From Silurus meridionalis (Eukaryota > Chordata > Actinopteri > Siluriformes > Siluridae), in contig NC_060906.1 of NCBI RefSeq assembly GCF_014805685.1, positions 5,309,715-5,373,714 on the forward strand: DNA of 64,000 nucleotides, read 5' to 3'. The notes beneath the pieces are model-generated. The model worked only from the letters and a program-made list of their open reading frames with translations, did not search any database and had not been told where the DNA came from. Within the stretch, counting starts at the first letter, position 1, and each line of letters starts with the position of its first letter. The position numbers and the translations under genes were made by a program. This document shows, in pieces, positions 45,127 through 55,835 of this stretch.

Positions 45127-45149
45127 ATAAAATGAATAATAATAAAAAT

Positions 45150-45259
45150 CGTTGTTACTTTTATATATTCTTTATTATATTATATATTTAAAAATGTTAT
45201 AATAGCTATTCTATTTTTTATATATGTAGAATATTATTAGACACAAGATACATTGCTAG

Positions 45260-45295
<36 letters not shown>

Positions 45296-45740
45296 CACAT
45301 TATTATTACTATTATTATCATTATTATTAATAAAATGATTATATTGATAATAACAGACTCTTGCACAGTTTAAGTGTAATTTTAATGAAATTTGAGGTAA
45401 AATAAAAAATAAAAAAACGACATCGGCGATTTTTGTAGTAGTAAAATGCTACCATCTAGTGGTGATATGAGACATTGCAACTTGTCGTCGAGCGGTACTT
45501 TTGGTATGTTTGCTCTGTTTCCACACGTACGGTTTTTACTTGTCGGACCTGTGCTTCATGCCAGATTTTATTAGTAAAAACAAATGTTTAATGTTTATTT
45601 ATTGGTGGATTTATTTTTTGAATATCCGACTAAAGAAAGGACGTAGTGAATACATTTTTAAATAAATTTTTAATTTTGCCCTTTTTATATTTAATAAAAG
45701 TAGACAGTTTCTTATTGAATCATGAATAATTACGCAAATA
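45150..45740. repeat. ~600-bp unit U (tandem in the palindrome arms)
   Basis: The unit begins near AATCGTTGTTACTTTTATAT and contains (TTA)n, ACAGACTCTTGCACAG, CTACCATCTAGTGGTGATAT, TTGTCGGACCTGTGCTTCAT and GAATCATGAATAATTACG. A second, partial copy starts at 45745. Inverted copies lie at about 51900-52510 and 53480-53775. No protein is encoded. It could be a terminal or subterminal repeat of a larger element. Confidence 0.75.
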
Positions 45741-45867
45741 AAAAAATGAACGAAATCGTTGTTACTTTTATATATTCTTTATTCTATTATATATTTTACA
45801 ATTTTATAATAGCTATCCTATTTTTTATATATGTAGAATATTGTTAGATACAAAATACATTATTCAA

Positions 45868-46048
45868 ACTTTCTTTCGGCTTCTCCCATTAGGGGGCGCC
45901 ACAGCGGATCATCCGCATGTTTGATTAGGCACATGTTTTTACACTGGATGTTCTTCCTAACGCAACCCTCCCCATTTATCCGAGCTTGGGACCGGCACTA
46001 AGGCTTGTGCAACCCTAATGGCCTAAAGACCACCAGGGAACCTACAAG
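45868..46048. mobile_element. RTE-derived mini-element (5' end fused to 3' end)
   Basis: One end is CTTTCGGCTTCTCCCATTAG plus the ATCATCCGC block, the 3' tail of the RTE LINE. It runs directly into CCTAACGCAACCCTCCCC and GGGACCGGCACTAAGG, the 5' region of the same LINE (compare 13270-13370). About 2.5 kb of coding sequence is absent. A mirror copy lies at 51604-51780. The flanks share AAGATACATTA-like sequence, so the unit may have inserted as a whole, as a SINE-like passenger. Confidence 0.75.
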
Positions 46049-46060
46049 ATACATTACTAG

Positions 46061-46113
<53 letters not shown>

Positions 46114-46496
46114 GAAAGATGATTATATTGATAACAGACTCTTGTGCAATTTAAGTGTAATTTTAATCAGTCTTTTAATTTATTATTTATTTTTTGCTAA
46201 ACTTTTTACTTTTACTCATTAATTATTTTTCCCCATAAATATCTGTACTTTCTACTTCTTACATTTTCAAAAACAGACTCGTTACTTTAATTTTAATCCA
46301 TCTGGTGTAAAAGTGTTGAACACATGAAGAAGGCAGGTGAAAAAGGCATGAAGTCGAGACACCAGCTGAAATCAATCAGTAATTAGAAAGCAGTTCTGCC
46401 CCGTGTCAGTGAAAATCAATATCAGCTGCTTCAGTCCCAACTAATGGCCTGTATAAAGATCTCATTACCAAGGTGTCACACAAGAAACATCTCATG

Positions 46497-46800
46497 ATGG
46501 GTAAAAGTGAAGAGCTCTCTCAAGACCTTCACAACCTTATTGTTGCAAAACATACTAATGGCATTGTTTACAGAAGGATTTCTAAACTTCTGAATGTTCC
46601 AGCGAGGACTGTTAGGATCATAATCCAGAAGTAGAAAGAACATCATCTCACCATAAAGCAGCCATGACCAGGTGCTCCTCACAAAATTTCAGACAGAGGA
46701 GCAAAAAGAATATCAGAAAAGTTGTCCAAGAGCCAAGGACCACTTGTGGAGAGCTTCAGAAAGACCTGGAATTAGCAGGTATAACTGTTTAGAAGAAAAG
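46497..46800 (+). pseudogene. Tc1 transposase N-terminal fragment (left arm)
   Basis: Translation from ATGGGTAAAAGTGAAG gives MGKSEELSQDLHNLIVAKHT, then YRRISKLLNVPARTVRIIIQ, a Tc1-type helix-turn-helix DNA-binding domain. A GAPHKISDRGAKRI segment follows. Stops interrupt it at 46634 and further on, and the DDE domain is missing. The upstream 180 bases (from about 46305) look like the 5' UTR of the same element. It belongs to a different Tc1 subfamily from the element at 4640. Confidence 0.75.
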
Positions 46801-46884
46801 CGCCTGCTGCAAAGAAGTGAGACCTGACCCAGCTGAAGAACTGGTGCCCAGTGTCACTACTGTACTGTACTGTACTGTATAGGT

Positions 46885-47520
46885 ATGTTGTTCTCTATTT
46901 CCAATATGAAGGATGTAAAAGTAGGAACTCTTAATCTAAATGCTGCTAGAGCTGGTCAGAAAAGAATGGTGTTGTTTGAGTTTATAAAGCTGAACCGGAT
47001 TGATGTCATGTTTATTCAGGAATCACACAGGGATCATAAAACTGAAGTGGATTGGATGTGCTCTACTAGTGGAGGAGTAGCAATACTCTTTTCAAAAAAC
47101 TTTCTACCAACCTCTTACAAAATGGAAGAAATAGTTAAAGGGCACATTTTAAAAGTGCAAGCAAAATTCGAAAACACAGAAATGATTTTTTTTTTTTATG
47201 TTTACGCACCTACGAAGGGGCAGAAAAAAATCCTCTTTCTAAACAAAATCAGCTCCACTTTAAAAAAACATCAATTCAGAAGGTTTTTTGTTTCTAGGTG
47301 GGGATTTTAATTGCACTGAAAATGCAAATGAAAATTAGCTCTCAAAAAACACCTGTACAGCTGATCAGAACTTCTGATTTGTGTGACATTCGGAGGAACA
47401 TGAACACTAAGACCAGGCAGTAAACATGACCCACAGCAGGGATAATGTTTTATCTATGGCGAGACTCGATAGATTCTATGTATTCAGTTTTGATGCAAAT
47501 TGTTTTAAAGACTGTAAAAT
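46885..47520 (+). pseudogene. L1-clade endonuclease fragment (left arm)
   Basis: The first frame (to 47310) has GTLNLNAARAGQKRMVLFEF, IDVMFIQESHRDHKTEVDW (catalytic Glu in IQES), SGGVAILFSKNF and VYAPTKGQ. A frameshift near 47295 separates the GGDFNCTEN motif (about 47300-47335). Further on, ARLDRFYVFSFDANCFK matches the later endonuclease motif of L1 ORF2. No RT follows. The mirror copy is at 50376-50783. Confidence 0.8.
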
Positions 47521-48287
47521 CGTCCCGCAATGGAAACACTAGAAAACTACAACCCCAAATCAGAAAAAGTTGGTACAGTATGGAAAACGCAAATAAAAAA
47601 AGAAAGTAGTGATTTCTAAATTTACTTTGACTTGTGTTTCATTGCAGACAATATGAACACAAAATATTTCATGTTTTCTTTGGTCAAAACTTCATGTCAT
47701 TTGTAAATATACATCCTTTCCTGTTATTCAGACCTGCAACACATTCCAAAGAAAGTTCATGGAAATCCAGGAAGAGAGAGGGAGAAAAAAAAGAAAAGGA
47801 AAATAGTGCACTTATGGTTCTAGCACACAGATGAAGAACAGAAAATGATCCAGGTTCAGAGGAAATAAGGGGCTCGCCAGTCTCCACCAATGTTGAGCTC
47901 CTAGCTGATGGTAGAAACGATTCTAATTCCAGAGCTCCGAGAACTCCTCATCCAGCATCAAAGAGAGATGTCAAACAAATTGGAAAGAAGGAACAAGGGG
48001 AGGGGAAAAAAAAAACAACCATGCGAAGACAAGGCAGGAAAAGAATTTATTGCAGTAAATTGCAGTATAATTTTCTAATTATAAAATCAACTGTTTATTT
48101 ATCACTTCACTCAGATGTTTAAACATTTCAGAGGACTTGTATGTTTTTTGTGCTTTTTTCTTGGGCATCTCTGTTACAAGTTGTTTTGTAGTTTTATTAC
48201 AGTGTCAGATTCTCATGTTGATTCTGATTCCGTGTTCAACAATGGCAACACATGTACTGTTTTATGTTACACAATGTTGTGATTGCA

Positions 48288-48453
48288 GCTTGAGAAACTC
48301 CATGCCATTGGATACAAGGCTGTTCTGCTTCTTGGCAAGGAGACCAAAAAGAATGAATTCTAATTTGAAATATTAACCCCTCTCTGCACACTCTCCACCT
48401 ATGCCCAGGACTACCTTCAGAAGATGGGTTCACTTTATGAATACCTTTGTGAA
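48288..48453 (+). other. Exon-like open stretches inside the central element
   Basis: An acceptor-like GTTGTGATTGCAG ends at 48287 and is followed by LEKLHAIGYKAVLLLGKETK before a stop. A second open stretch ends TYAQDYLQKMGSLYEYLCEG at a GTAAGATA donor (about 48454). A third acceptor-like site (CAACTTGCAG) lies near 49167. These could be exons of the element's own gene. I do not recognise the protein and the frames do not join convincingly, so this is a weak call. Confidence 0.35.
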
Positions 48454-49294
48454 GGTAAGATACAGCACTGCATTCTTAGTCACAGTTCACAACTTGTGTT
48501 AAGTATGGCAAAGATTTGCATCAACATTTAAATCTTAAAGTGACGGCTCCCCCCTAAAACTTGAATTCATCGCCTTAAACTCCTAACCTCCTTGACAGTG
48601 GAAACTTAGGAGAGGTTTCCATTTTTATATAACCAACACAGAGTTTGTTAGCACAATACTGTGTCTTTTAATACAATTCAACTTTTAAATATTAATTTAG
48701 CTTTTGACACGGCCAAACAGCACTTCCTCAAACCATTTTCTAATATTTGGCAAACTACAACATGTCTCCAAAATATATTTTTACCTGTCCACTGTCACAG
48801 TTTTATCTGCATAGTATTGTGAAGTTTGAAAGTAATTGCACAAAATTTGCTGATGAAGAACTATGACGGTTTGTCCTTTATTTTTATATTTATCAGTCGT
48901 TGATGACTGAAATGTAGTTTTAGAGTGAACCATCTCTTAAACTATTTTCTTATTCAGTCCCCAAAAGAAAGCAAGCTTTTGGGAATGTTGGAAAGAGCAC
49001 AACACATGCATGTCAAGTTCCAGCTCACCACATTTGCAATTTGGCATCTACGAACCCACAGAATTTGACTATGATTTAAACAGATTAACATTTAAAACAT
49101 AGAGATTAACCATGAGTTTAAACTGCACCTGTTTTAAGTAAGCAAAACACTTGTTCAACTTGCAGAGGATGGAACCAGGATTCCAGTGGCAATGATGATC
49201 AGCTGATGACGCTGCGTCTCACACCCTGTGATCCATTGGAGAACACAAGCAACCTAGAGGAGGTGAGGACCACACAGGTGGAAGAGACAAGAAC

Positions 49295-49537
49295 ATGCTG
49301 GTGGAGCCCATGAGTAATTCAGAAGGGCAGGTGAAGCGGATCAGCACTGCAGAGGAGCAGGTGGAGCAGATCAGCACTATGGAGGAGCAGGTGGAGCAGA
49401 TCAGCACTATGAAGAAGCAGGTGGAGGGGATGAGCACTGTTTTAAATATATTATTTTACGGTTTTGGGAATCAAATATTGGCAAAAGTAATTAGTAAATG
49501 TCACAAACCAGAAATATTTATGAGATTAAATAATTAA
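49295..49537 (+). CDS. Small ORF with 11-residue repeats (unknown)
   Basis: 81 codons from ATG at 49295. The N-terminal half is repetitive: four degenerate copies of an 11-residue unit, E-E-Q-V-E-Q-I-S-T-M (33 bases of DNA), which would form a short acidic coiled coil. The second half (VLNILFYGFGNQILAKVIS) is not repetitive. There is no family I recognise. The repeats may simply be a 33-bp minisatellite that happens to stay in frame. It lies in the unique centre of the palindrome. Confidence 0.35.
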   Translation: MLVEPMSNSEGQVKRISTAEEQVEQISTMEEQVEQISTMKKQVEGMSTVLNILFYGFGNQILAKVISKCHKPEIFMRLNN

Positions 49538-50375
49538 GAGTAGCTCTGCCTTAATGATTGTTCTTCATCATCATTGGTGCTGATCAGAGGGGGAGGAGCC
49601 TTGAACAGAAAAAAAGATGCATGCCATTAGCAGTACTAAAAAGGAAAAAATAAACTAAATGAAAACCCAAGCTGATGACTTTGTGAAAGCGATTTCCCTT
49701 AGTTCATCTGGTATTATTTAATACCATTTCTCTTTCTTGGTGTTAGTTTTTTACTTTCTTTTGCTAAGACAACCTTATTGAGTTATGGGTTGTGTATTGT
49801 TCAGTCTTTTGTGAAGTCAGACATTTTAAAATCATACTGTGGATAATTCCTCTGAAATGTTTAAACATCTGAGTGAAGTGATAAATTAACAGTTGATTCG
49901 CATGGTTTTTTTCTCCCTGCCCTTGTTCCTTCTTCCCAATTAGTTTGACATCTCTCTTTGATGCTGGATGAGGAGTTCTCGGAGCTCTGGAATTAAACTC
50001 GTTTCTACCATCAGCTAGGAGCTCAACAATGGTGGAGACTGGCGAGCCCCTTGTTTCCTCTGAACCAGGATCATTTTCTGTTCTTCATCTGTGTGCTAGA
50101 ACCATAAGTGCACCATTTTCCTTTTCTTTTTTTTTCTCCCTCTCTCTTCCTGGATTTCCATGAACCTTTTTTGGAATGTGTTGCAGGTCTGAATGACAGG
50201 AAAGGATGTATATTTACAAATGACATGAAGTTGACCAAACAGAACATGAAATATTTTGTGTTCATATTGTCTGCAATGAAATACAAGTCAAAGTAAATTT
50301 AGAAATCACTACTTTCTTTTTTTATTTGCGTTTTCCATACTGTCCCAACTTTTTCTTATTTGGGGTTGTAGTTTT

Positions 50376-50783
50376 CTAGTTTTTCCATTGCGGGACGATT
50401 TTACAGTCTTTAAAACAATTTGCATGAAAACTGAACACATAGAATCTATCGAGTCTCGCCATAGATAAAACATTATCCCTGCTGTGTTTTGTGTTTTGGA
50501 ATTTTGCTTGTACTTTTAAAATGTGCCCTTCAACTATTTCTTCCATTTTGTAAGAGGTTGGTAGAAAGTGTTTTGAAAAGAGTATTGCTACTCCTCCACT
50601 AGTAGAGCACATCCAATCCACTTCAGTTTTATGATCCCTGTGTGATTCCTGAATAAACATGACATCAATCCGTTTCAGCTTTATAAACTCAAACAACACC
50701 ATTCTTTTCTGAGCAGCTCTAGCAGCATTTAGATTAAGAGTTCCTACTTTTACATCCTTCATATTGGAAATAGAGAACAACAT
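50376..50783 (-). pseudogene. L1-clade endonuclease fragment (right arm)
   Basis: The mirror of the left-arm fragment, with GTLNLNAARAAQKRMVLFEF and SGGVAILFSKHF. A deletion joins AKFQNTK directly to HSRDNVLSMARLDRFYVFSF, so the central endonuclease with the GGDFN motif is missing. The joint happens to keep the frame open, giving 135 codons. This is a deletion product, not a functional protein. Confidence 0.8.
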
Positions 50784-50929
50784 ACCTATACAGTACAGTA
50801 CAGTGCAGTAGTGACACTGGGCACCAGTTCTTCAGCTGGATCAGGTCTCCCTTCTTTGCAGCAGGCGCTTTTCTTCTAAACAGTTGTAGCTGCTAATTCC
50901 AGGTCTTTCTGAAGCTCTCCACAAGTGGT

Positions 50930-51177
50930 CCTTGGCTCTTGGACAACTCTTTTGATATTCTATTTGCTCCTCTGTCTGAAATTTTGTGAGGAGCACCTGG
51001 TCATGGCTGCTTTATGGTGAGATGATGTTCTTTCTACTTCTGGATTATGATCCTAACAGTTCTCGCTGGAACATTCAGAAGTTTAGAAATCCTTCTGTAA
51101 ACAATGCCATTAGTATGTTTTGCAACAATAAGGTTGTGAAGGTCTTGAGAGAGCTCTTCACTTTTACCCATCATGAG
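50930..51177 (-). pseudogene. Tc1 transposase N-terminal fragment (right arm)
   Basis: The mirror of 46497-46800. Minus-strand translation from about 51172 gives MGKSEELSQDLHNLIVAKHT and the same helix-turn-helix. Stops are again present. The two copies are very similar but not identical, allowing the age of the palindrome to be estimated. Confidence 0.75.
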
Positions 51178-51554
51178 ATGTTTCTTGTGTGACACCTTGG
51201 TAATGAGATCTTTATACAGGCCATTAGTTGGGACTGAAGCAGCTGATATTGATCTTCACTGACACGGGGCAGAACTGCTTTCTAATTACTGATTGATTTC
51301 AGCTGGTGTCTCGGCTTCCATGTCTTTTTTCACCTGCCTTTCTTCATGTGTTCAACACTTTTTACCAGATGGATTAAAATTAAAGTAACGAGTCTGTTTT
51401 TGAAAATGTAAGAAGTAGAAAGTACAGATATTTATGGGTGAAAAAATTAATGAGTAAAAGTAAAACGTTTTGCGAAAAATAAAATGAAGTAAAAGACTGA
51501 TTAAAATTACACTTAAATTGTACAAGAGTCTGTTATTATCAATATAATCATCTT

Positions 51555-51588
<34 letters not shown>

Positions 51589-51603
51589 CTAGTAATGTAT
51601 CTT

Positions 51604-51780
51604 GTAGGTTCCCTGGTGGTCTTTAGGCCATTAGGGTTGCACAAGCCTTAGTGCAGGTCCCAAGACCGGATAAATGGGAAGGGTTGTGTTAGGAAGGACA
51701 TCCAGCGTAAAAACATGTGCCTAATCAAACATGCGGATGATCCGCTGTGGCGCCCCCTATTGGGAGAAGCCGAAAGAAAG
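51604..51780. mobile_element. RTE-derived mini-element (right-arm copy)
   Basis: The mirror of 45868-46048: GTTCCCTGGTGGTCTTTAGG, then GGAAGGGTTGTGTTAGGAAG, ending GGAGAAGCCGAAAGAAAG. It differs at a few positions (for example AAGACCGG in place of the complement of CCGGCACT). Confidence 0.75.
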
Positions 51781-52573
51781 TTTTAGTAATGTATTTTGTA
51801 TCTAACAATATTCTACATATATAAAAAATAGGATAGCTATTATACAATTTTTAAATATATAATATAATAAAGAATATATAAAAGTAACAACGATTGTTAT
51901 TATTATTCATTTTATTATTTACTTAATTATTAATGATTCACTCAGAACTCGTCCATTGTTATTAGATATAAATATAAAAAAAGGACAAAAATGTAAACTT
52001 TATTTAAAAACTTATTTACGACATCCTTCATTTAGTCGGATATTTAAAAAATAAATCTACCGAGAAATAAATATTAAACATTTGTTTTTACTGATTAAAA
52101 TCTGGCATGAAGCACAGGTCCGACAAGTAAAAACCGTCCGTGTGGAAACAGAGCAAAAATACCAAAAGTACCGCTTGACGACAAGTTGCAATGTCTCATA
52201 TCACCACTAGATGGTAGCATTTTACTACGACAAAAATCGCCGATGTTCAGATGTTTTGTTTTTTTACCTCAAATTTCATTAAAATTACACTTAAACTGTA
52301 CAAGAGTCTGTTATTATCAATATAATCATTTTTCTAATAATAATAATAATAATAATAATAATTATTATTATTATAATAATAATAAATATAGTAATGTATC
52401 TTGTATCTAACAATATTCTACATATATAAAAATATGATAGCTATTATAAAATTTTAAAATATATATTAGAATAAAGAATATATAAAAGTCACAACGATTT
52501 CATTCATGTTATTATTTGCTTAATTATTCATGATTCACTGAGAACTCGTCCATTTATTCGAACATATACTGTA

Positions 52574-52636
<63 letters not shown>

Positions 52637-52637
<1 letters not shown>

Positions 52638-53468
52638 GTGAAACCTCGGGTTACGAGCGCCCCTGGATACGTAAAATTCAGGTTAAGAGTCGCAATTTAT
52701 AAAAAATGTTGCCTCTAGTTACGAGAAATTTGTTAGGATACGAGCGTTGTGCACGGAAAAATCGCAGGCAGGTTAGTTTTTTTACGTATCGCCACGTGCT
52801 CTCGCTGCGCTCTCGTTCAGCACATACACATCCGCTCGTCACTCTAACAGTGTGAAATTACTGAACTTTAAATACTGTACGTATTCCTATCACCATGCCA
52901 TAAAATCACCCGATTAGGTACTTGCACAGAGGGCTATAAACTCTTTTAATGACGCTATGTCTCACTTCAGTGATATTTTAAAAAGTCGCAATAAGCAACT
53001 TTCAATTGAAAAATTCTTTACGAAAGTGGACAAAAGCCATCGTAGTGAAACAAAGCAAAGTGAATCTAAAAAAAGAAAATTAATTGATGACAATGATTCG
53101 GGTGACAGTCTGCCCGACATCATAATGGAAGGAAATTCTCCTTCCAAACAATAACTCTTCCTCCTCCCGCTTCTACGGACGTCATCTCCATCATGCACGC
53201 AGCGAGACTTCTTAAAGGTAAGGTACCATTTAAAGATTTATTTTTTATATGTTTTTATGTTTTTATATGATACGATTTCAATATAACATGTTAAAAGTAA
53301 ATTATATTTGTGAATATTGGCGTTATTAAGAAACACTTTTTGGGTGTCCAGAACGAATTACCGAAGTTTCTATTCATTCTTATGTGGAAATTTGTATGGG
53401 GATACGAGCTTTTCAGGTTAAGAGTAAAGTGATGGACCCAATTAAACTCGTAACCCGAGGTTCCACTG
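52637..53468 (+). mobile_element. Tigger/pogo-like DNA transposon, internally deleted
   Basis: It starts GTGAAACCTCGGGTTACGAG and ends with the inverse, CTCGTAACCCGAGGTTCCAC then TG, flanked by TA dinucleotides. That matches pogo/Tigger-type ends and TA targeting. About 830 bases against the roughly 2.5-3 kb of a complete element. It sits between two inverted-repeat units and a (TA)n run at 52575-52635. Confidence 0.75.
52957..53154 (+). pseudogene. Tigger-like transposase C-terminal tail
   Basis: 65 codons: MSHFSDILKSRNKQLSIEKF, FTKVDKS, and a Lys/Ser/Glu-rich tail with KKRKLIDD, a possible nuclear localisation signal. The M-S-H-F-x-x-[IV]-L-K-x-R-x-K-Q pattern is the usual end of Tigger/CENP-B-type transposases. 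The CENP-B DNA-binding domain and DDE domain are missing. It is the only coding remnant of the element. Confidence 0.6.
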
Positions 53469-53479
53469 TATATATATAT

Positions 53480-53775
53480 ATATAATTTTAGTCGGATATT
53501 CAAAAAATAAATCCACAGAAAAATAAACATTAAATATTTGGTTTTACTGATGCGCCAACTCTCAAATCAGCACTAAAATCTGCCATGAAGCGCAGGTCCG
53601 ACAAGTTAAAGCCGTCCGTGTGGAAACAGCAAAATATCGAAAGTACCGCTTGCGACAAGTTGCAATGCCTCATATCACCACCAGGAGGTAGCATTTTACT
53701 ACTACAAAAATCGCCGATGTTCAATTTTTTTATTTAACTGAATAAAATTACACTTAAACTGTACAAGAGTCTGTT
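53480..53775. repeat. Extra inverted copy of unit U beyond the Tigger element
   Basis: AAATCTGCCATGAAGCGCAG, GCAACTTGTCGCAAG (inverted) and ACTTAAACTGTACAAGAGTC match the unit at 45370-45620. It is separated from the palindrome arm by the Tigger insertion. A (CTAT)n tract follows at 53786-53829. Bases 53830-54640 show no gene. Confidence 0.7.
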
Positions 53776-53787
53776 ATATTTACTATA

Positions 53788-53828
<41 letters not shown>

Positions 53829-54648
53829 ACAGATGTGTTTATATCTCTGAGAACTTATATATAATACAACATTCAAACTGATGGATATTTTTTTAAGTAA
53901 ATAAAAGTGTGTGATTATTTGATTTATCCTAAAAAGTGTGTGTGTTTGTGTGTGTGTGGCATGTATGATGTACAAACACTCGTTCATGTGGTACCGCAGT
54001 ACATTTATACACGTCGTGAATAAATATGTTGCATTGAAGGTTTTGCTCCTCCTAGAATCAATGCAGGTGATGTTGCTCCCATCAAAATAAAAACAGCCCT
54101 GTTAAAAACAGCTGTAAATCTTATATGTTCCAACAGAATATTGTGAGGGACATTTATGCTGCAATAAAAACACATATATAAAATGCATAATATGAATGTA
54201 TTTTTAATCACATATGTTCTATAACTCCTACATATGACTAAAGCCTTATAGATGTTCATGATGTAAAAACACAGGGAAAGATAATTGAATATGAAATCTG
54301 TACTTCACTCATGACTTTGCTCTTATCTTCACCTACGTGTGGTCTTTATGCCTATAGTCAATAATAGTCATACTGTATACTGATTTTCACATTTAGATAC
54401 AATCACCAGATTTCATCTTCCTTTGTGACAATTTCTTTATCACAACTTTATCACAGTTCTACATTTAGTATATACAATAGTTCTATTTTGAACCTACAAA
54501 CATAAAACTTTACAAGATCTCCAAGTGATTCTTACACATATCATTTACAAACATGACTTTCTGTCACATATATTCAGAACAATTTTTAACCCCTTTATTT
54601 TTAATATTTTAGGTCACAGTTCTAGAAATATTTTTAATTTAACTTTGA

Positions 54649-55835
54649 TTATTTACAACAATATGTTCTGATTTGTTCACAAACAACAGGACCAGACTGT
54701 TCACAATGAATGTAAACACATGGTCTCATAATGTCATTGCTGTCAACTGCTCTTTCAAATCCTGTAGGAAAATAAACAGTCTTCATGAAGGTTAATGATA
54801 TTTTGACAGTAGATCCTCGAACCAGATTCTGCACTGTACAATCTCCACATTTTTCTGACTGCATGTAGACGATGTTGGTCATCACTGACACAGAGAAAGT
54901 ATAAAACCTTAAAAATACTGCCGTCTTTCCATATCACAACAGAGTTGTTCCTTATATTTGTCTTTGTATATGTTTGGCTGTGAATGACTTCTACATTGAC
55001 AACTTTTCTGTTCTAGTAGCTGCCAGTAGAGGTCACGGGTACATCTAGCAATACATGTAATGTGTTTATATCATTTTCAGACACAGGCCTAATCTTTGGC
55101 ACTGCAAGTGCAGTCACGCTGTCATATCTAGCACAGTTCCTTATGTGATGTTTACTGGATGTCATTTCTTTGTAGAATGATTTTATTTCAGGTGAGACAT
55201 CAGGAGATGAGCAGGTCTAAGCTATGCATGGCAATGCACGAGACCATGCTACCATTTTGTAAATCTGCTGAGGTACTGCATTACTGATTTTTACTTGCTT
55301 GAGCAAGTAGCCATTATAATTCTCAAACATAAAATCAGACTGGGTGCAGAGAGGATCCACATTCTCAACACTCTTAGTCAAATGCAGGAGTGAATGCACA
55401 TTGTAGGTCATCGGATCTTCACCATACAAAGACTGAACTAATTTAACATAAATCTCAAGAGCCTCATGAGCATGGTCAATATCTTCTTGACAAATGTCTA
55501 AAAATAGCAAAATGTACATGTAAAGCCCAGTGGCAAAGATACTTGTTTGTAAGTTTCCCCTTCAGGACTGGCAAACTGTAATATTAAAGCCATTTCTGCC
55601 ATTCGTGAGCTTTCCAAAACCTACGCTCAACAATAGACCGTGGGATTCAGGAAAAAAAGCTTGGAAGCTTGATTGCTAAAAGATTTCCATCTACTCTAAA
55701 AGTGTTAAAACCAGTATTCCATGGTTGACTGTAGCTTCCAATCTCACCTATTTGCACAGTTGTGTTGTGATCTCTAAGGTCTGGCATCTCCTCCAAACAA
55801 GGATACACTCGCACAGTCCCAGTGCCTTTTCTCAC
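54649..55835 (-). pseudogene. CMC/EnSpm-like transposase, C-terminal half, decayed
   Basis: From upstream to downstream on the minus strand: IGSYSQPWNTGFNTFRVDGN and LLAIKLPS (55647-55800); WKAHEWQKWL, an in-frame stop, YYSLPVLKGKL and HWALHVHFAI (about 55500-55610); DPMTYNVHSLLHLTKSVENV and FMFENYNGYLLKQVK with PQQIYKM (55217-55519); then a Cys-rich tail (54649-54891). The order kPW-x-G, W-K-A-x-E-W, L-P-V-L-K-G, N-V-H-x-L-L-H-L, F-E-N-x-N-G-x-L-L is that of a transposase family common in fish that I associate with CMC/EnSpm. Frameshifts and stops abound. The first catalytic residues are not found upstream. It is a different lineage from the transposase at 59.1-61.4 kb. Confidence 0.65.

Larger units (their letters stand above)
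45130..48140. repeat. Left arm of a large palindrome
   Basis: The arm matches 49848-52520 in reverse complement. Order from outside to inside: a ~600-bp AT-rich unit with the ATGCTACCATCTAGTGGTG block; a second partial unit; an RTE-derived mini-element; TTA repeats; a Tc1 N-terminal fragment; an L1 endonuclease fragment; and the terminal repeat of the central element. The left arm is longer because about 260 bases (47170-47430) are deleted on the right. Outermost base pairing ends next to the hAT terminus at 45126. Confidence 0.85.
47548..50369. mobile_element. TIR transposon at the palindrome centre
   Basis: It starts ACAACCCCAAATCAGAAAAA and ends with the inverse at 50369. The inverted repeats extend about 590 bases (47548-48140 and 49848-50369). 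The end sequence resembles a common teleost DNA transposon terminus (family not certain; possibly Kolobok-like from memory). The 1.7-kb interior is not palindromic. The interior includes the ORF at 49295-49537 and exon-like pieces near 48288-48450. Confidence 0.7.
49848..52520. repeat. Right arm of the large palindrome
   Basis: Reverse-complement partner of 45130-48140. It carries an inverted Tc1 fragment (about 50930-51177), L1 endonuclease (50376-50783), the mini-element (51604-51780) and unit U (51900-52510). It differs from the left arm by point changes and indels, so the palindrome is not brand new. The outer end merges with the next partial unit and a (TA)n tract (52575-52635). Confidence 0.85.
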
